DNA of 64,000 nt from contig NZ_JANADP010000001.1 in assembly GCF_024199945.1 (NCBI RefSeq), forward strand, positions 6,076,001 to 6,140,000, in the 5' to 3' direction. The notes below the pieces were generated by a model that was not told the origin of the DNA, did not search any database, and was given only the letters and a program-made list of their open reading frames with translations. A program made the translations under genes and the position numbers. Of this stretch, positions 1-8,018 are shown piece after piece (position 1 is the first letter of the stretch; each line of letters starts with the position of its first letter). This DNA comes from Bradyrhizobium sp. CCGUVB4N. Lineage in GTDB: Bacteria > Pseudomonadota > Alphaproteobacteria > Rhizobiales > Xanthobacteraceae.

Positions 1-1088
1 TTCCACACCACGCCCATCAGCGCGCCGGCGAGGCCCGCCAGCCACCAGATCGGTTCCTGGTCGTAGACCGAGAAGGCGACGCCGACATTGGCGAGCAGAC
101 CGACGCTGCACACGATGTAGAACATGATCAGGCCGCGCAGGATCGCAAAGCCCTTCAACCGCTGATCCCGATAGGTGAGGAAATTGTTCATGATGAAATT
201 GGTCGTCATGGCGATGATGGCGCCTGCCGCCTGCGCCTCCGCGAACGGCGCCTTGAACAACTGAAGTCCGATGAACAGCGTGGTGAGATGCACCACGAGG
301 CCGATGCCGCCCACCATCGCGAACAGGATGAAACGCAGCGAGACGATGTCGTTGGTGAGCTTCGCCAGCACGAGGCCAAGGAAATCGAGCGCGACCATGG
401 AATCGAGCTTGCTCTCGCCATGCTGGCGGGCGCCGAACGTGTAGGGAATCTCGACCGCGCGCAAATTGCCCTGCGCACTCGCGACGAGATCGAGCAGGAT
501 CTTGAAGCCGTGCACCGACAGCTTTGGTGCCAATTGCTCGAACCGGTCGCGGCGGACCATGAAGAAGCCGCTCATCGGATCGGCGATCTCGACCCGGAGC
601 ATCTTCTTCGCCACCTCGGTCGCCAGCGCACTGGCGCCGGCACGCTGCTTGTTGAAGCCTTCGCTCTTGTAGCCCTCGATGTAGCGGCTGCCGACGACGA
701 GGTCGGCCTGATCGCTTGCGAGCAGCAACAGCATCTTCGGCAGCTGTGTCTCGTCGTGCTGGAGGTCGGCGTCGATCACGGCGGCGAAAGGCGCGCTGGA
801 GGCCAGGATGCCCTCGATGCACGCGCCCGACAGGCCGCGGCGGCCGATGCGGCGGATGCAGCGCACGCGGCTGTCCTGTTGCGCCAGCGCCCGCACCACG
901 TCGGAGGTGCCGTCGGGCGAATTGTCGTCGACGAACACGACTTCCCAGGCAACGTTGACAAGCGTCGCCTCCAGCCGCCGGTACAGCACCGTGACGTTGT
1001 CGCGCTCGTTGAAAGTCGGGACGATGACCGACAGTTCCGGCCCCTCTTGAGCCTGGCCGCCGACGCCCGGTCTGATCGCTTCATTCAT
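1..1088 (-). CDS. GT2-GtrA polyprenyl-phosphate glycosyltransferase (partial, C-terminus cut by window edge)
   Basis: The reading frame starts at an ATG at 1088 and stays open to base 1, so about 362 residues are visible and the stop lies outside. The N-terminal half is a family 2 glycosyltransferase of the dolichol-phosphate mannose synthase type: SVIVPTFNE near residue 20, the nucleotide-binding DDNSPDGT near 54 and DADLQHDE near 107. From about residue 245 it continues into a GtrA-like membrane domain with four hydrophobic helices (for example SLRFILFAMVGGIGLVVHL). Such fusions transfer a sugar from an NDP-sugar to a polyprenyl phosphate at the cytoplasmic membrane and probably help flip it, for cell-surface polysaccharide decoration. 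The sugar cannot be told from sequence. Confidence 0.9.
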   Translation of the reverse strand, partial: MNEAIRPGVGGQAQEGPELSVIVPTFNERDNVTVLYRRLEATLVNVAWEVVFVDDNSPDGTSDVVRALAQQDSRVRCIRRIGRRGLSGACIEGILASSAPFAAVIDADLQHDETQLPKMLLLLASDQADLVVGSRYIEGYKSEGFNKQRAGASALATEVAKKMLRVEIADPMSGFFMVRRDRFEQLAPKLSVHGFKILLDLVASAQGNLRAVEIPYTFGARQHGESKLDSMVALDFLGLVLAKLTNDIVSLRFILFAMVGGIGLVVHLTTLFIGLQLFKAPFAEAQAAGAIIAMTTNFIMNNFLTYRDQRLKGFAILRGLIMFYIVCSVGLLANVGVAFSVYDQEPIWWLAGLAGALMGVVW

Positions 1089-1329
1089 GACGGCAGCGTA
1101 TATCTGCCGCGTCCTGCGATGCCAAGCCGGGGTTCTCGGGAGATGGCCCAAAACAGGCCCAAAAATGCCAACGACCCCGGAATGGTGGACCGCGCGTACA
1201 TCCGGCGCTAGCCCAAGCTATTCCAAGGTCGTCTCAACAACGGAGATTGTTACTCAACGTTGCCGTTGTCACTTAAATGGGTACGACGCGGCCGCTCCGC
1301 AAGGGGGCCAGGAGGTCTTTTTCAGGCCA

Positions 1330-1536
1330 TTACTGGTTCGGGACTTCCCGGATCACCGGGCCCCGCGGCGCCGGCGCAGCCGGGGCTGCGGGCGCCATGG
1401 CGGCGGGGGCCGGCTCGACCTTGGCCGGCTTCGGCGGCTTGCCGTACTGCCCGATCGGCCCGAAGACGACGGCGACCGCCAGCACGACCGCCGCGACGAT
1501 CGCGCCAAAGATGCCACCTACCGACTCAGACGACAT
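1330..1536 (-). CDS. Small membrane protein with Pro/Ala-rich tail
   Basis: This 68-residue protein starts at ATG 1536 behind a G-rich stretch. A longer upstream extension of the frame is possible but reads as non-coding composition. Residues 8-28 form one hydrophobic helix (GIFGAIVAAVVLAVAVVFG), followed by a Lys/Pro/Ala-rich segment (KPPKPAKVEPAPAA) and the tail REVPNQ. It looks like a single-pass inner-membrane protein with a disordered periplasmic or cytoplasmic tail. No family is recognised and the function is unknown. It is co-oriented with the next gene upstream (1626-2006). Confidence 0.6.
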   Translation of the reverse strand: MSSESVGGIFGAIVAAVVLAVAVVFGPIGQYGKPPKPAKVEPAPAAMAPAAPAAPAPRGPVIREVPNQ

Positions 1537-1625
1537 GCCAACCCGTCCCCGCTCCAGATGCCGCCAGTCATACCACGGATGATCGCACGGCCGGAAGGGC
1601 CGCCGGACCGCGACGGTCTGCCGCC

Positions 1626-2006
1626 CTATTTCTGCGGCGGCCGGTGCTTGACGAAGGCGGTCACGATGTCCTTCTGCGCCGCCTCCACCGCCCTGTTCGC
1701 GGTCGCGAGATGGGCACCGGATTCGATGTTCGGATACTGCGAGGTCAGATAGTCGAGCAGCGCCACCCGGTAATATTGCCGTTCCGAGGGGCAGGCCCCC
1801 GAAACCGACTTTCCAAAATCCTGTTCCGACATGCCCTGATTGCTGTCGCGCGAATACTCCCGCGCCAGGCAATGCCAGTAATCGTCGCGGCCCTGCATGG
1901 CGAGCTTCTGCGCGCCCTTCGCGTCGTCATCGTCAGCCATCGCAACAGACGTCATGGCAGCAGATGTCATCATGACGAGCGCCGCTCCCAGCATCAGCAT
2001 CCGCAT
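1626..2006 (-). CDS. Hypothetical secreted protein
   Basis: This 126-residue protein has a clear Sec signal peptide (hydrophobic residues 2-22, cleavage likely after SVAMA). The mature part is acidic at its start (DDDDAKGAQK) and carries two cysteines (DYWHCLAREY and SGACPSERQYY) that could form one disulfide in the periplasm. The start ATG at 2006 is preceded by AAGGAGAACAAG, a good ribosome site. No family is recognised. It is divergent from the DUF72 gene, so 2007-2124 must hold both promoters. Confidence 0.7.
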   Translation of the reverse strand: MRMLMLGAALVMMTSAAMTSVAMADDDDAKGAQKLAMQGRDDYWHCLAREYSRDSNQGMSEQDFGKSVSGACPSERQYYRVALLDYLTSQYPNIESGAHLATANRAVEAAQKDIVTAFVKHRPPQK

Positions 2007-2124
2007 CTTGTTCTCCTTTTTGCGCAGATTTCTTCGTCAGCTTAGACGGGACACCGCAACTGGCCAATCACTTCTGGTTTGACTAGGATGCAGATCTCCC
2101 CTTCCCGTCGATGCGAGATCCCCC

Positions 2125-2946
2125 GTGGCCAAAGCAAAAACCGCGACCAAAAAATCCGGCAACATCTTCATCGGAATCGGCGGCTGGACCTTCGAGCCGT
2201 GGCGTGGCGTGTTCTATCCGGAGAAGCTGACGCAGGCGAAGGAGCTGTCCTACGCGGCCTCGAAGCTGACGTCGATCGAGATCAACGGCACCTATTACGG
2301 CTCGCAGAAGCCGGAGAGCTTTCGCAAATGGGCAGCCGACGTGCCCGAGGGTTTTGTGTTCTCGGTGAAGGGGCCGCGCTTTGCCACCAACCGCCGCGTG
2401 CTGGCCGAAGCCGGCGATTCCATCAAGCGGTTCTATGATTCCGGGGTGCTGGAACTCGGCGACCATCTCGGCCCCGTGCTCTGGCAATTCGCGCCGACCA
2501 AGAAATTCGACGGCGCCGATTTCGGCAAGTTTCTGGAGCTGTTGCCGCGCAAGCTCGAGGGCCGCGCGCTGCGCCACGTGGTGGAGGTGCGCCACGACAG
2601 TTTTTGCGCGCCGGACTTCATCGCGCTGATCCGCGAGTTCGAGACGCCCGTGGTATTCGCCGAGCACGGCAAATATCCGGCGATCGCCGATGTCGCCGGC
2701 GACTTCGTCTATGCCCGGCTGCAGAAGGGCAATGACGAGATCAAGACCTGCTACCCGCCGAAGCAGTTGGACGCCTGGGCCGAGCGCTTCCAGGCCTGGG
2801 CCGACGGCGGCGAACCGGACGACCTGCCGAAGGTCGACAAGGCGAAGCCCAAGAAAGAGCCGCGCGACGTGTTCGCCTATGTCATTCACGAGGGCAAGGT
2901 GCGCGCGCCGCACGGCGCCATGGAACTGATCGCGCGAGTCTCGTGA
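2125..2946 (+). CDS. DUF72 (YecE-like) family protein
   Basis: A 273-residue protein of the DUF72 family, a TIM-barrel-like fold. Family features seen are the N-terminal IGIGGWTFEPWRGVFYP, the SIEINGTYYGSQKPESF segment, FVFSVKGPRFATNRR, LGPVLWQFAP and VEVRHDSFCAPDF. The start is a GTG at 2125, because the nearby ATG at 2111 is out of frame. The N-terminus MAKAKTATKK is lysine-rich. It is followed after 9 bases by a DUF488 gene whose product begins with the similar MAKAKK, so the two are probably one transcription unit. The biochemical role of the family is not firmly established. Confidence 0.88.
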   Translation: MAKAKTATKKSGNIFIGIGGWTFEPWRGVFYPEKLTQAKELSYAASKLTSIEINGTYYGSQKPESFRKWAADVPEGFVFSVKGPRFATNRRVLAEAGDSIKRFYDSGVLELGDHLGPVLWQFAPTKKFDGADFGKFLELLPRKLEGRALRHVVEVRHDSFCAPDFIALIREFETPVVFAEHGKYPAIADVAGDFVYARLQKGNDEIKTCYPPKQLDAWAERFQAWADGGEPDDLPKVDKAKPKKEPRDVFAYVIHEGKVRAPHGAMELIARVS

Positions 2947-2955
2947 GGAGAGTCC

Positions 2956-3417
2956 ATGGCCAAGGCGAAGAAGCTCTTCACCATCGGCTATGAGCAGACG
3001 CCGCCCAAGGCCGTGCTGGACGAGCTGGAGCAGGCCGGCGTCAAGCTGGTCGTCGATGTGCGCGCGGTGACGTCGTCGCGGCGGCCGGGCTTTTCCAAGA
3101 AGCAGCTGGCCGCAGGCCTCGACGAGCGCGGCATCGCCTATGTGCATCTCGCAGCACTCGGCACGCCGAAGGAAGGCCGCCTCGCCGCGCGCAGTGGCCA
3201 ATACGACGTGCTGGAAAAGATCTTCTCAAAGCACTTGAAGGCGCCTGAGGCCAGGGAAGCGATGGACGAGCTCTCGGCGCTGGTGAAGAAGGCCGGCCCC
3301 GTCTGCCTGCTCTGCTACGAGCGCGACCACACCCACTGCCACCGTCAGATGATCGCCGAGATCATCGAGGAGCGCGATGGCGTGGCGGTGAGGAATCTGG
3401 CTGGACGGCAGGTGTAG
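2956..3417 (+). CDS. DUF488 family protein
   Basis: This 153-residue DUF488 protein shows FTIGYEQ at residues 8-14, the VDVRAVTSSRRPGFSK segment, and the C-terminal CLLCYERDHTHCHR motif that holds the family's conserved Cys/Glu/His residues. The start ATG at 2956 has GAGGAGAG just upstream. It lies directly behind the DUF72 gene in the same direction. DUF72 and DUF488 genes are often neighbours; a shared role in nucleic-acid or stress metabolism is plausible but unproven. Confidence 0.88.
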   Translation: MAKAKKLFTIGYEQTPPKAVLDELEQAGVKLVVDVRAVTSSRRPGFSKKQLAAGLDERGIAYVHLAALGTPKEGRLAARSGQYDVLEKIFSKHLKAPEAREAMDELSALVKKAGPVCLLCYERDHTHCHRQMIAEIIEERDGVAVRNLAGRQV

Positions 3418-3435
3418 TTGCCTCCGTAGCCGTCA

Positions 3436-3546
3436 CCCTGAGGTGCCGTAGCGAAGCGGAGGCCTCGAAGGGCGGCGGCGTGGCATTGATGCTGCGACAC
3501 ATCGGCCGCACATCCTTCGAGGCTCGCAAGAGCTCGCACCTCAGGA
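3436..3546. repeat. Intergenic palindromic repeat element
   Basis: This is a nested inverted repeat: CCTGAGGTGC (3437-3446) pairs with GCACCTCAGG (3536-3545), and CCTCGAAGG (3463-3471) pairs with CCTTCGAGG (3514-3522). The words CCTGAGGTGC and CCTTCGAGG resemble an element that recurs between genes in Bradyrhizobium and Rhodopseudomonas. A further fragment, ATTTCGCTGCGCTCCATC near 3572-3590, resembles another such element. It lies between the convergent DUF488 and phzF-like genes, where it could also act as a bidirectional terminator. Confidence 0.7.
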
Positions 3547-3600
3547 TGACGGGTCTAAGTCTGTTGCCCGGATTTCGCTGCGCTCCATCGGGGCTACAGA

Positions 3601-4515
3601 CTAAGCCTCTCCCGCCAACCTGAACGTCCCCTCCATCATCTGCACGCAAGCGCCGCCGACATGGGCTGATACGACCTTACCGTCCTGCTTACGCACACGG
3701 GTGCGCAGAATGCTCGGCCGGCCCATGTCGAAGCCCTGGCCGACCGTGAGCTGCAATTCGCCCTCGCGCGTGGGATCGAGATCGGCGAATAGCGCGGCGG
3801 CCGCAACGGTCGCGCTGCCGGTGGCGGGATCTTCGGTGAGGCCGCTCGCGCCGCGCATGAACATGCGCGCCTGCCGCTCGCAGGGCGCCTCGGCCGCAGG
3901 CACGTCGCGCGTATAGAACCACACCGAGCGGGCGCCATCGCGCGGCAAAATCTTGCCGTAGGCTGCCGCATCGGGGCGGGCCCGCTTCAATGCCTCGCGC
4001 GAATGCAGCTCCATCACCAGAAACGCGTTTCCGACGGTGACGACATGCGGTGCGTGGTTGTCGGTCCTGACATCATCCGCGGTCAGCGAAATGCAGCTCG
4101 CGGCTTCAGCCGGTGACAGCGGCGCATACCGCGCCAGCGGCTGCGGCGCGGTAAGCTCCGTCCTGATCACCCGGCCCTGCTCTCTCACGATCTCGACCGG
4201 CACGAGCCCGGCTTTCTCCTCGAACAAGAGCCGGGGCTTCGGCTCTTTCGCCATCGAGGCGAGTACGAAGGCCGTTCCGACATTGGGGTGGCCGGCAAAG
4301 GCAATCTCCAGCACGGGCGTGAAGATGCGCACCTCGGCGTCGTTGGCCTTGTCGCGCGGCGGCAGCACGAACGTCGTCTCGGAATAGTTGAACTCGGTCG
4401 CGATCGCCTGCATCTGCTGCGTGGACAGCCCGCCAGCGTCGAGCACCACGGCAAGCTGGTTGCCGCCGAAGGCGCGGTCCGTGAACACGTCGACGGTGAT
4501 GTAGCGGCGCTGCAT
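3601..4515 (-). CDS. PhzF family isomerase/epimerase
   Basis: This 304-residue protein belongs to the PhzF / diaminopimelate-epimerase-like superfamily. The N-terminus MQRRYITVDVFTDRAFGGNQLAVV is typical. The catalytic acid of PhzF corresponds to Glu46 in FNYSETTFV. GHPNVGTA (residues 75-82) and the C-terminal DPATGSA loop are the other signatures. Only PhzF from phenazine producers has the isomerase role; no other phz genes are visible here, so this is a stand-alone paralogue with unknown substrate. Length is normal for the family (about 260-300). Confidence 0.9.
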   Translation of the reverse strand: MQRRYITVDVFTDRAFGGNQLAVVLDAGGLSTQQMQAIATEFNYSETTFVLPPRDKANDAEVRIFTPVLEIAFAGHPNVGTAFVLASMAKEPKPRLLFEEKAGLVPVEIVREQGRVIRTELTAPQPLARYAPLSPAEAASCISLTADDVRTDNHAPHVVTVGNAFLVMELHSREALKRARPDAAAYGKILPRDGARSVWFYTRDVPAAEAPCERQARMFMRGASGLTEDPATGSATVAAAALFADLDPTREGELQLTVGQGFDMGRPSILRTRVRKQDGKVVSAHVGGACVQMMEGTFRLAGEA

Positions 4516-4634
4516 GTAAAGTCCTCACGCAAATGGCGGCAGCAAACCGGCCGCCTCGCGCAGCACTCTACAAGCCCAAAACATTGTCCGTCATGCCCCA
4601 AAATAGAGAGCAATCGGAGCAATCGCGATGCGTG

Positions 4635-5528
4635 TCAGAAACGAAAGAGCGGTCGCGGCGATGCCAACACTTGCGCGCGCTCGCTCGTGTCGACAATGAG
4701 CGTGTCGAGGAATTGCCGGTTCTTCGCGTAGCTCTGCGTTGCCTCGAACTGCGTATGCGGCCAGTCGCTGCCCCACAACAGGCGATCGAGGCCGTACGCG
4801 TCGCGCAGCAGCGGATAAGCCTCTTTCGCAAAGCTTTCGCCCGCCGCCCCGTTGCGGTACGGCGCGGAGATCTTGACCCACACGTTTCGCGTCGCGCCAA
4901 GCTTCAGCACCGATCGAAAGCCGGGATCGGCGACACCGAGTTTCGGATCTGGCAGCGCGTAGTGATCGAGCACGACGGTGACGCCGAGATCGAGCAGCTG
5001 CGGCGCGAGCAGCGCGAGATCGGAGGCGTTGCGCTGGATCTCGACCTGCCAGCCCATCGCCTTCACATTTACGAGCAACCCCTTCCATTCGCTCGCAGCG
5101 AGATCGGGCAAGGGCTGGCCTACGAGATTGAGGCGAATGCCGACCACGCCGGCGCGATCGAGCTGGCGCAACTCGTCCGCGCTGATCGCGGGATCGACGA
5201 CCGCGATGCCGCGCAGGCGGCCGTTGGTCTGCTTCAGGCAGTCGACCAGATAGGAATTTTCGGTGCCCAGGAAGCTCGGCTGCACCAGCACGCCGTTGGT
5301 CATGCCGTTGTGGTCGAGCTGCTCGAGATAGAGCGACAGCGGCGCGTCATAGTCCGGCGCATAACGCCGGCCCGGCGCGAGCTTGAGCTCGCGATGAAAG
5401 ACATGGGCGTGGGTGTCGATAACGGGCAATGCCGCCTCACTCCTGGCTGTGGTCGCGACCACGGTGGCGAGCGACGCGAGGCCCGCACCAAACTGGCGGC
5501 GCGTCAGGCCGCGCTGGGACAATGTCAT
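4635..5528 (-). CDS. Tat-exported amidohydrolase (amidohydrolase_2 family)
   Basis: A 297-residue TIM-barrel metal-dependent hydrolase of the amidohydrolase 2 family. It has the metal motif DTHAH at 38-42 and the C-terminal LLWGSDWPHT that marks the family (lactonases and decarboxylases). The N-terminus LTRRQFGAGLASLATVVATTARSEA is a twin-arginine signal peptide, so it acts in the periplasm. It follows the MFS gene by 22 bases. A transporter plus periplasmic amidohydrolase under a GntR regulator suggests hydrolysis of a lactone or carboxylic acid and uptake of the product; the substrate is unknown. Confidence 0.85.
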   Translation of the reverse strand: MTLSQRGLTRRQFGAGLASLATVVATTARSEAALPVIDTHAHVFHRELKLAPGRRYAPDYDAPLSLYLEQLDHNGMTNGVLVQPSFLGTENSYLVDCLKQTNGRLRGIAVVDPAISADELRQLDRAGVVGIRLNLVGQPLPDLAASEWKGLLVNVKAMGWQVEIQRNASDLALLAPQLLDLGVTVVLDHYALPDPKLGVADPGFRSVLKLGATRNVWVKISAPYRNGAAGESFAKEAYPLLRDAYGLDRLLWGSDWPHTQFEATQSYAKNRQFLDTLIVDTSERAQVLASPRPLFRF

Positions 5529-5550
5529 GATGGCTGCTCCTCATACTTCG

Positions 5551-6795
5551 TCAGGCGCGCGTCGCCACGGCCTGCTCGAACACCTTGCCGCGGGTCTCGG
5601 GCAGGAGCAGCACCGCGATCAGCACCAATGCATAGGCAAACGCCGCATCGATGCCGATCGCGGGCCCGAGACCGATGCGATCGCCGAGAAAGCCGACCAG
5701 GAAGGGAAACGCGGCGGAGACGACGCGGCCGAAATTGTAACAGAAGCCGACGCCGGTGCCGCGTACGCCGGCCGGATAGAGCTCGCTGAACAGCGCCGCC
5801 ATGCTGGCGGGAAGGCCGGCCGAGAAGAAGCCGAGCGGAAAGCCGAGCAGCAGCATTTCGCCGTTGGTCAGCGGCGCAAAGATGTAGACCAGCACGGTTG
5901 CGATGCAGGCGCTGGCGAACAACGCGACATTGGCCCGGCGCCCGATGCGGTCGCTGATGATGCCGCTGGCGACACAGCCGCAGAAGAAGGCGACGATGAT
6001 GACGGCGAGATAGCCGCTGGAGCCGAGCACCGACAAGTGCCGCACTTCGCGCAGATATGTCGGCAGGAAGGTCGTCAACGCGGCATAGCCGCCATGGGCA
6101 CCGATGCCGAACAGGCCGCCGACCAGGGTCGAGCGCAGCACGTCGCGGTGGAAGATGCCGGAAAGCGTGGCAAGGAACGGCATCTCTGCATCCTTGGCAA
6201 CGGCGCGCGGCGGCTCCTTCAGCCCGCGGCGGATGAAGATGATGAGCAGCGCCGGCAACAGTCCGATCGCAAACAGGATGCGCCAGGCGATATCGGCCGG
6301 CGCATAGGTGAAGACCAGCGCCGATAACAGCACGGCCGCGCCCCAACCGACGGCCCAGGCGCTTTGCACCGTGCCAAGCGCCTTGCCGCGATGCTCGGGC
6401 CGGATGATCTCGGCCATCAGCACCGCGCCGCAGGCCCATTCGGCGCCGAAACCGAGGCCCTGGATCGCCTTGAGCACCAGGAGTTGGGTGTAGCTCATCG
6501 CAAAGGCTGAAGCGAACGTCGCCAGCGCAAAGGTCGCAACCGTGATCTGGAGCGCCTTCACCCGGCCGAAACGGTCGCCGAGCGCGCCGCCGAGCCAGCC
6601 GCCGAACGCACCGAAGAACAACGTGACCGAGCCGAGCAAGCCGGCATCGGCCTTGCTGATGCCGAAGGCCGCGATCAGCGCGGGGATGGCAAGGCCGAAC
6701 ATCTGGACGTCGAGCGCATCCAGCGCCCAGCCGCCAAAGCTTGCCCAGAACGTGCGCCGCTCCAGCGGCGAGCTTTCACTGTACCAGTTCGACAT
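5551..6795 (-). CDS. MFS transporter (metabolite:H+ / aromatic acid symporter-like)
   Basis: A 414-residue protein with twelve predicted transmembrane helices. The loop 2-3 signature GGALGDRFGRVKAL and the equivalent in the second half, SGIISDRIGRRANV, mark the major facilitator superfamily. The early motif ALDALDVQMFGLAIPAL resembles sialate or aromatic acid:H+ symporters. The start ATG at 6795 lies 50 bases after the GntR gene stop. It is co-transcribed with GntR upstream and the amidohydrolase downstream, so it probably imports the compound sensed by GntR. Confidence 0.9.
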   Translation of the reverse strand: MSNWYSESSPLERRTFWASFGGWALDALDVQMFGLAIPALIAAFGISKADAGLLGSVTLFFGAFGGWLGGALGDRFGRVKALQITVATFALATFASAFAMSYTQLLVLKAIQGLGFGAEWACGAVLMAEIIRPEHRGKALGTVQSAWAVGWGAAVLLSALVFTYAPADIAWRILFAIGLLPALLIIFIRRGLKEPPRAVAKDAEMPFLATLSGIFHRDVLRSTLVGGLFGIGAHGGYAALTTFLPTYLREVRHLSVLGSSGYLAVIIVAFFCGCVASGIISDRIGRRANVALFASACIATVLVYIFAPLTNGEMLLLGFPLGFFSAGLPASMAALFSELYPAGVRGTGVGFCYNFGRVVSAAFPFLVGFLGDRIGLGPAIGIDAAFAYALVLIAVLLLPETRGKVFEQAVATRA

Positions 6796-6845
6796 GTTTC
6801 CTACCCCTGTACTCGTTTATTGCTTGATGTCGTTGAAGGCCGCCG

Positions 6846-7577
6846 TCAGCGGATCTCGGCGTGGTAGCGGAAGCGATCCGCCGGCCCGCGCGAACGGCGC
6901 CATTCGATCGGCCGCCGCTCCAGATCGAGCGCGAGGCGTTCGATCACGATCAGCGGCGCGTGGGCCTCGAGCCGCAACAATCGCGCCTGCATCTCGTTGG
7001 CGGTCTCGACCGTCAGGATTTCCTCGGCGGAAACCACGACCTCGCCGCAGCGCTCCTCGTAGAGCGGATACAAGAGGTCGCCGAACTCGGCGGTGTCGAT
7101 CTCGAGAATTTTTGCGAAACGCGATTGCTGGAGCCAGATCTCCTCGGCCAGCAGCGGCACATCGTCGATCAGCCGCAGACGCGAGAGGCTGATCACCGGC
7201 TCGCCCACCGGGATACGCAGCGCCGAGGCGACGGCCGATGTCGCGGGCACGCTCTTGCGCCGGATGATGCGGCTCTTCGGCACGCGCCGCTCGCCGCTTT
7301 CGGACTGGAAGCGGAAGAAGCGGAACAGCGAGGAGTTGAAGCGCGCGCGGCGCACGAACGTGCCGCGGCCCTGCTGGCGCTCCAGCACCGCGTCCGCGGC
7401 GAGCTGGTCGATCGCCTTGCGCACGGTGCCGATGGCGACGCCATAATGGGCGCCAAGCTCGGCCTCCGACGGAATCGGCTCGCCCGGCCGCCATTCATTG
7501 CGGTTGATGCGCGCGGCGAGGTCGTCGCGCAGAAGCTGATAGCGGGGAAGGCGTTCGTCGCGCGGAGCTGAATTCAT
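6846..7577 (-). CDS. GntR/HutC-family transcriptional regulator
   Basis: This 243-residue regulator has a GntR winged helix (about 10-78; motifs PIPSEAELGAHYGVAIGTVRKAIDQL and RQQGRGTFV) and a C-terminal UTRA ligand domain (from about 98; ends PIEWRRSRGPADRFRYHAEIR). A TTG at 7613 could extend the protein by 12 residues, but those codons overlie a palindrome and a promoter-like sequence, so ATG 7577 is preferred. It heads the MFS-amidohydrolase operon and most likely represses it and itself. Confidence 0.9.
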   Translation of the reverse strand: MNSAPRDERLPRYQLLRDDLAARINRNEWRPGEPIPSEAELGAHYGVAIGTVRKAIDQLAADAVLERQQGRGTFVRRARFNSSLFRFFRFQSESGERRVPKSRIIRRKSVPATSAVASALRIPVGEPVISLSRLRLIDDVPLLAEEIWLQQSRFAKILEIDTAEFGDLLYPLYEERCGEVVVSAEEILTVETANEMQARLLRLEAHAPLIVIERLALDLERRPIEWRRSRGPADRFRYHAEIR

Positions 7578-7578
7578 A

Positions 7579-7596
7579 TAGTCATATAGATGACTA
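7579..7596. promoter_or_regulatory. Palindromic operator over the GntR operon promoter
   Basis: The perfect inverted repeat TAGTCAT-atag-ATGACTA lies 1 base upstream of the chosen GntR start. On the minus strand a TTGACT (7613-7608) and TATATG (7588-7583) spaced 19 bases apart could be -35 and -10 boxes, putting the -10 inside the palindrome. A dimeric GntR bound here would block transcription. Inferred from sequence only. Confidence 0.55.
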
Positions 7597-7706
7597 GATG
7601 AGAGAGGAGTCAAGAACTACCAGGATACCGAAGGAAGATCGGGGCACGCGGGCGCGAGGCCGGGTTGGCTGACGTCGCCCCACCCGGCCTCGCCTGACTT
7701 CGATTG

Positions 7707-7904
7707 TCAGTTCGTCTTCGGCATGCAGGGCGGCTCCTTGTACGGCGCAGTCGCGTACGCACCCTCCGCCGGAGCCCGCGCGCAGTCCGCCGTCGCATGG
7801 GTCGCGCCGCGCCGCATCGGAGCGACGTCACGAGCCGCAGCGGCCTGTATTTGATAGACCGAAGCAGCGATCAGAGCAGCCGAGACAAAGGTCAATCGGG
7901 TCAT
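7707..7904 (-). CDS. Small secreted hypothetical protein
   Basis: A 65-residue protein that starts at ATG 7904 behind a strong ribosome site (GGAGAGGAAACC). Residues 1-23 form a signal peptide (MTRLTFVSAALIAASVYQIQAAA). The short mature part contains two cysteines (TADCARAP and EPPCMPKTN) and is Ala/Pro-rich. No family is recognised. It lies alone between the GntR operon and the cyclase, all on the minus strand. Confidence 0.6.
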   Translation of the reverse strand: MTRLTFVSAALIAASVYQIQAAAARDVAPMRRGATHATADCARAPAEGAYATAPYKEPPCMPKTN

Positions 7905-8018
7905 GGTTTCCTCTCCAGGTGATATCAGGAAGCCGGGTTGCGGCTTCCTGAAGTCCAAGAGCGGAATGGTGCCGCGGATATTTCAACGCGCGCCTTCAAA
8001 GAAACGCGAGCGGTCCCC

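Noticed and set aside
1089..1329. Small gene between the glycosyltransferase and the first small protein
   Set aside because: Frames here lack a ribosome site and have biased, motif-free translations.
3601..4515. Part of a phenazine pathway
   Set aside because: Only a PhzF-like gene is present; no other phz genes lie nearby.
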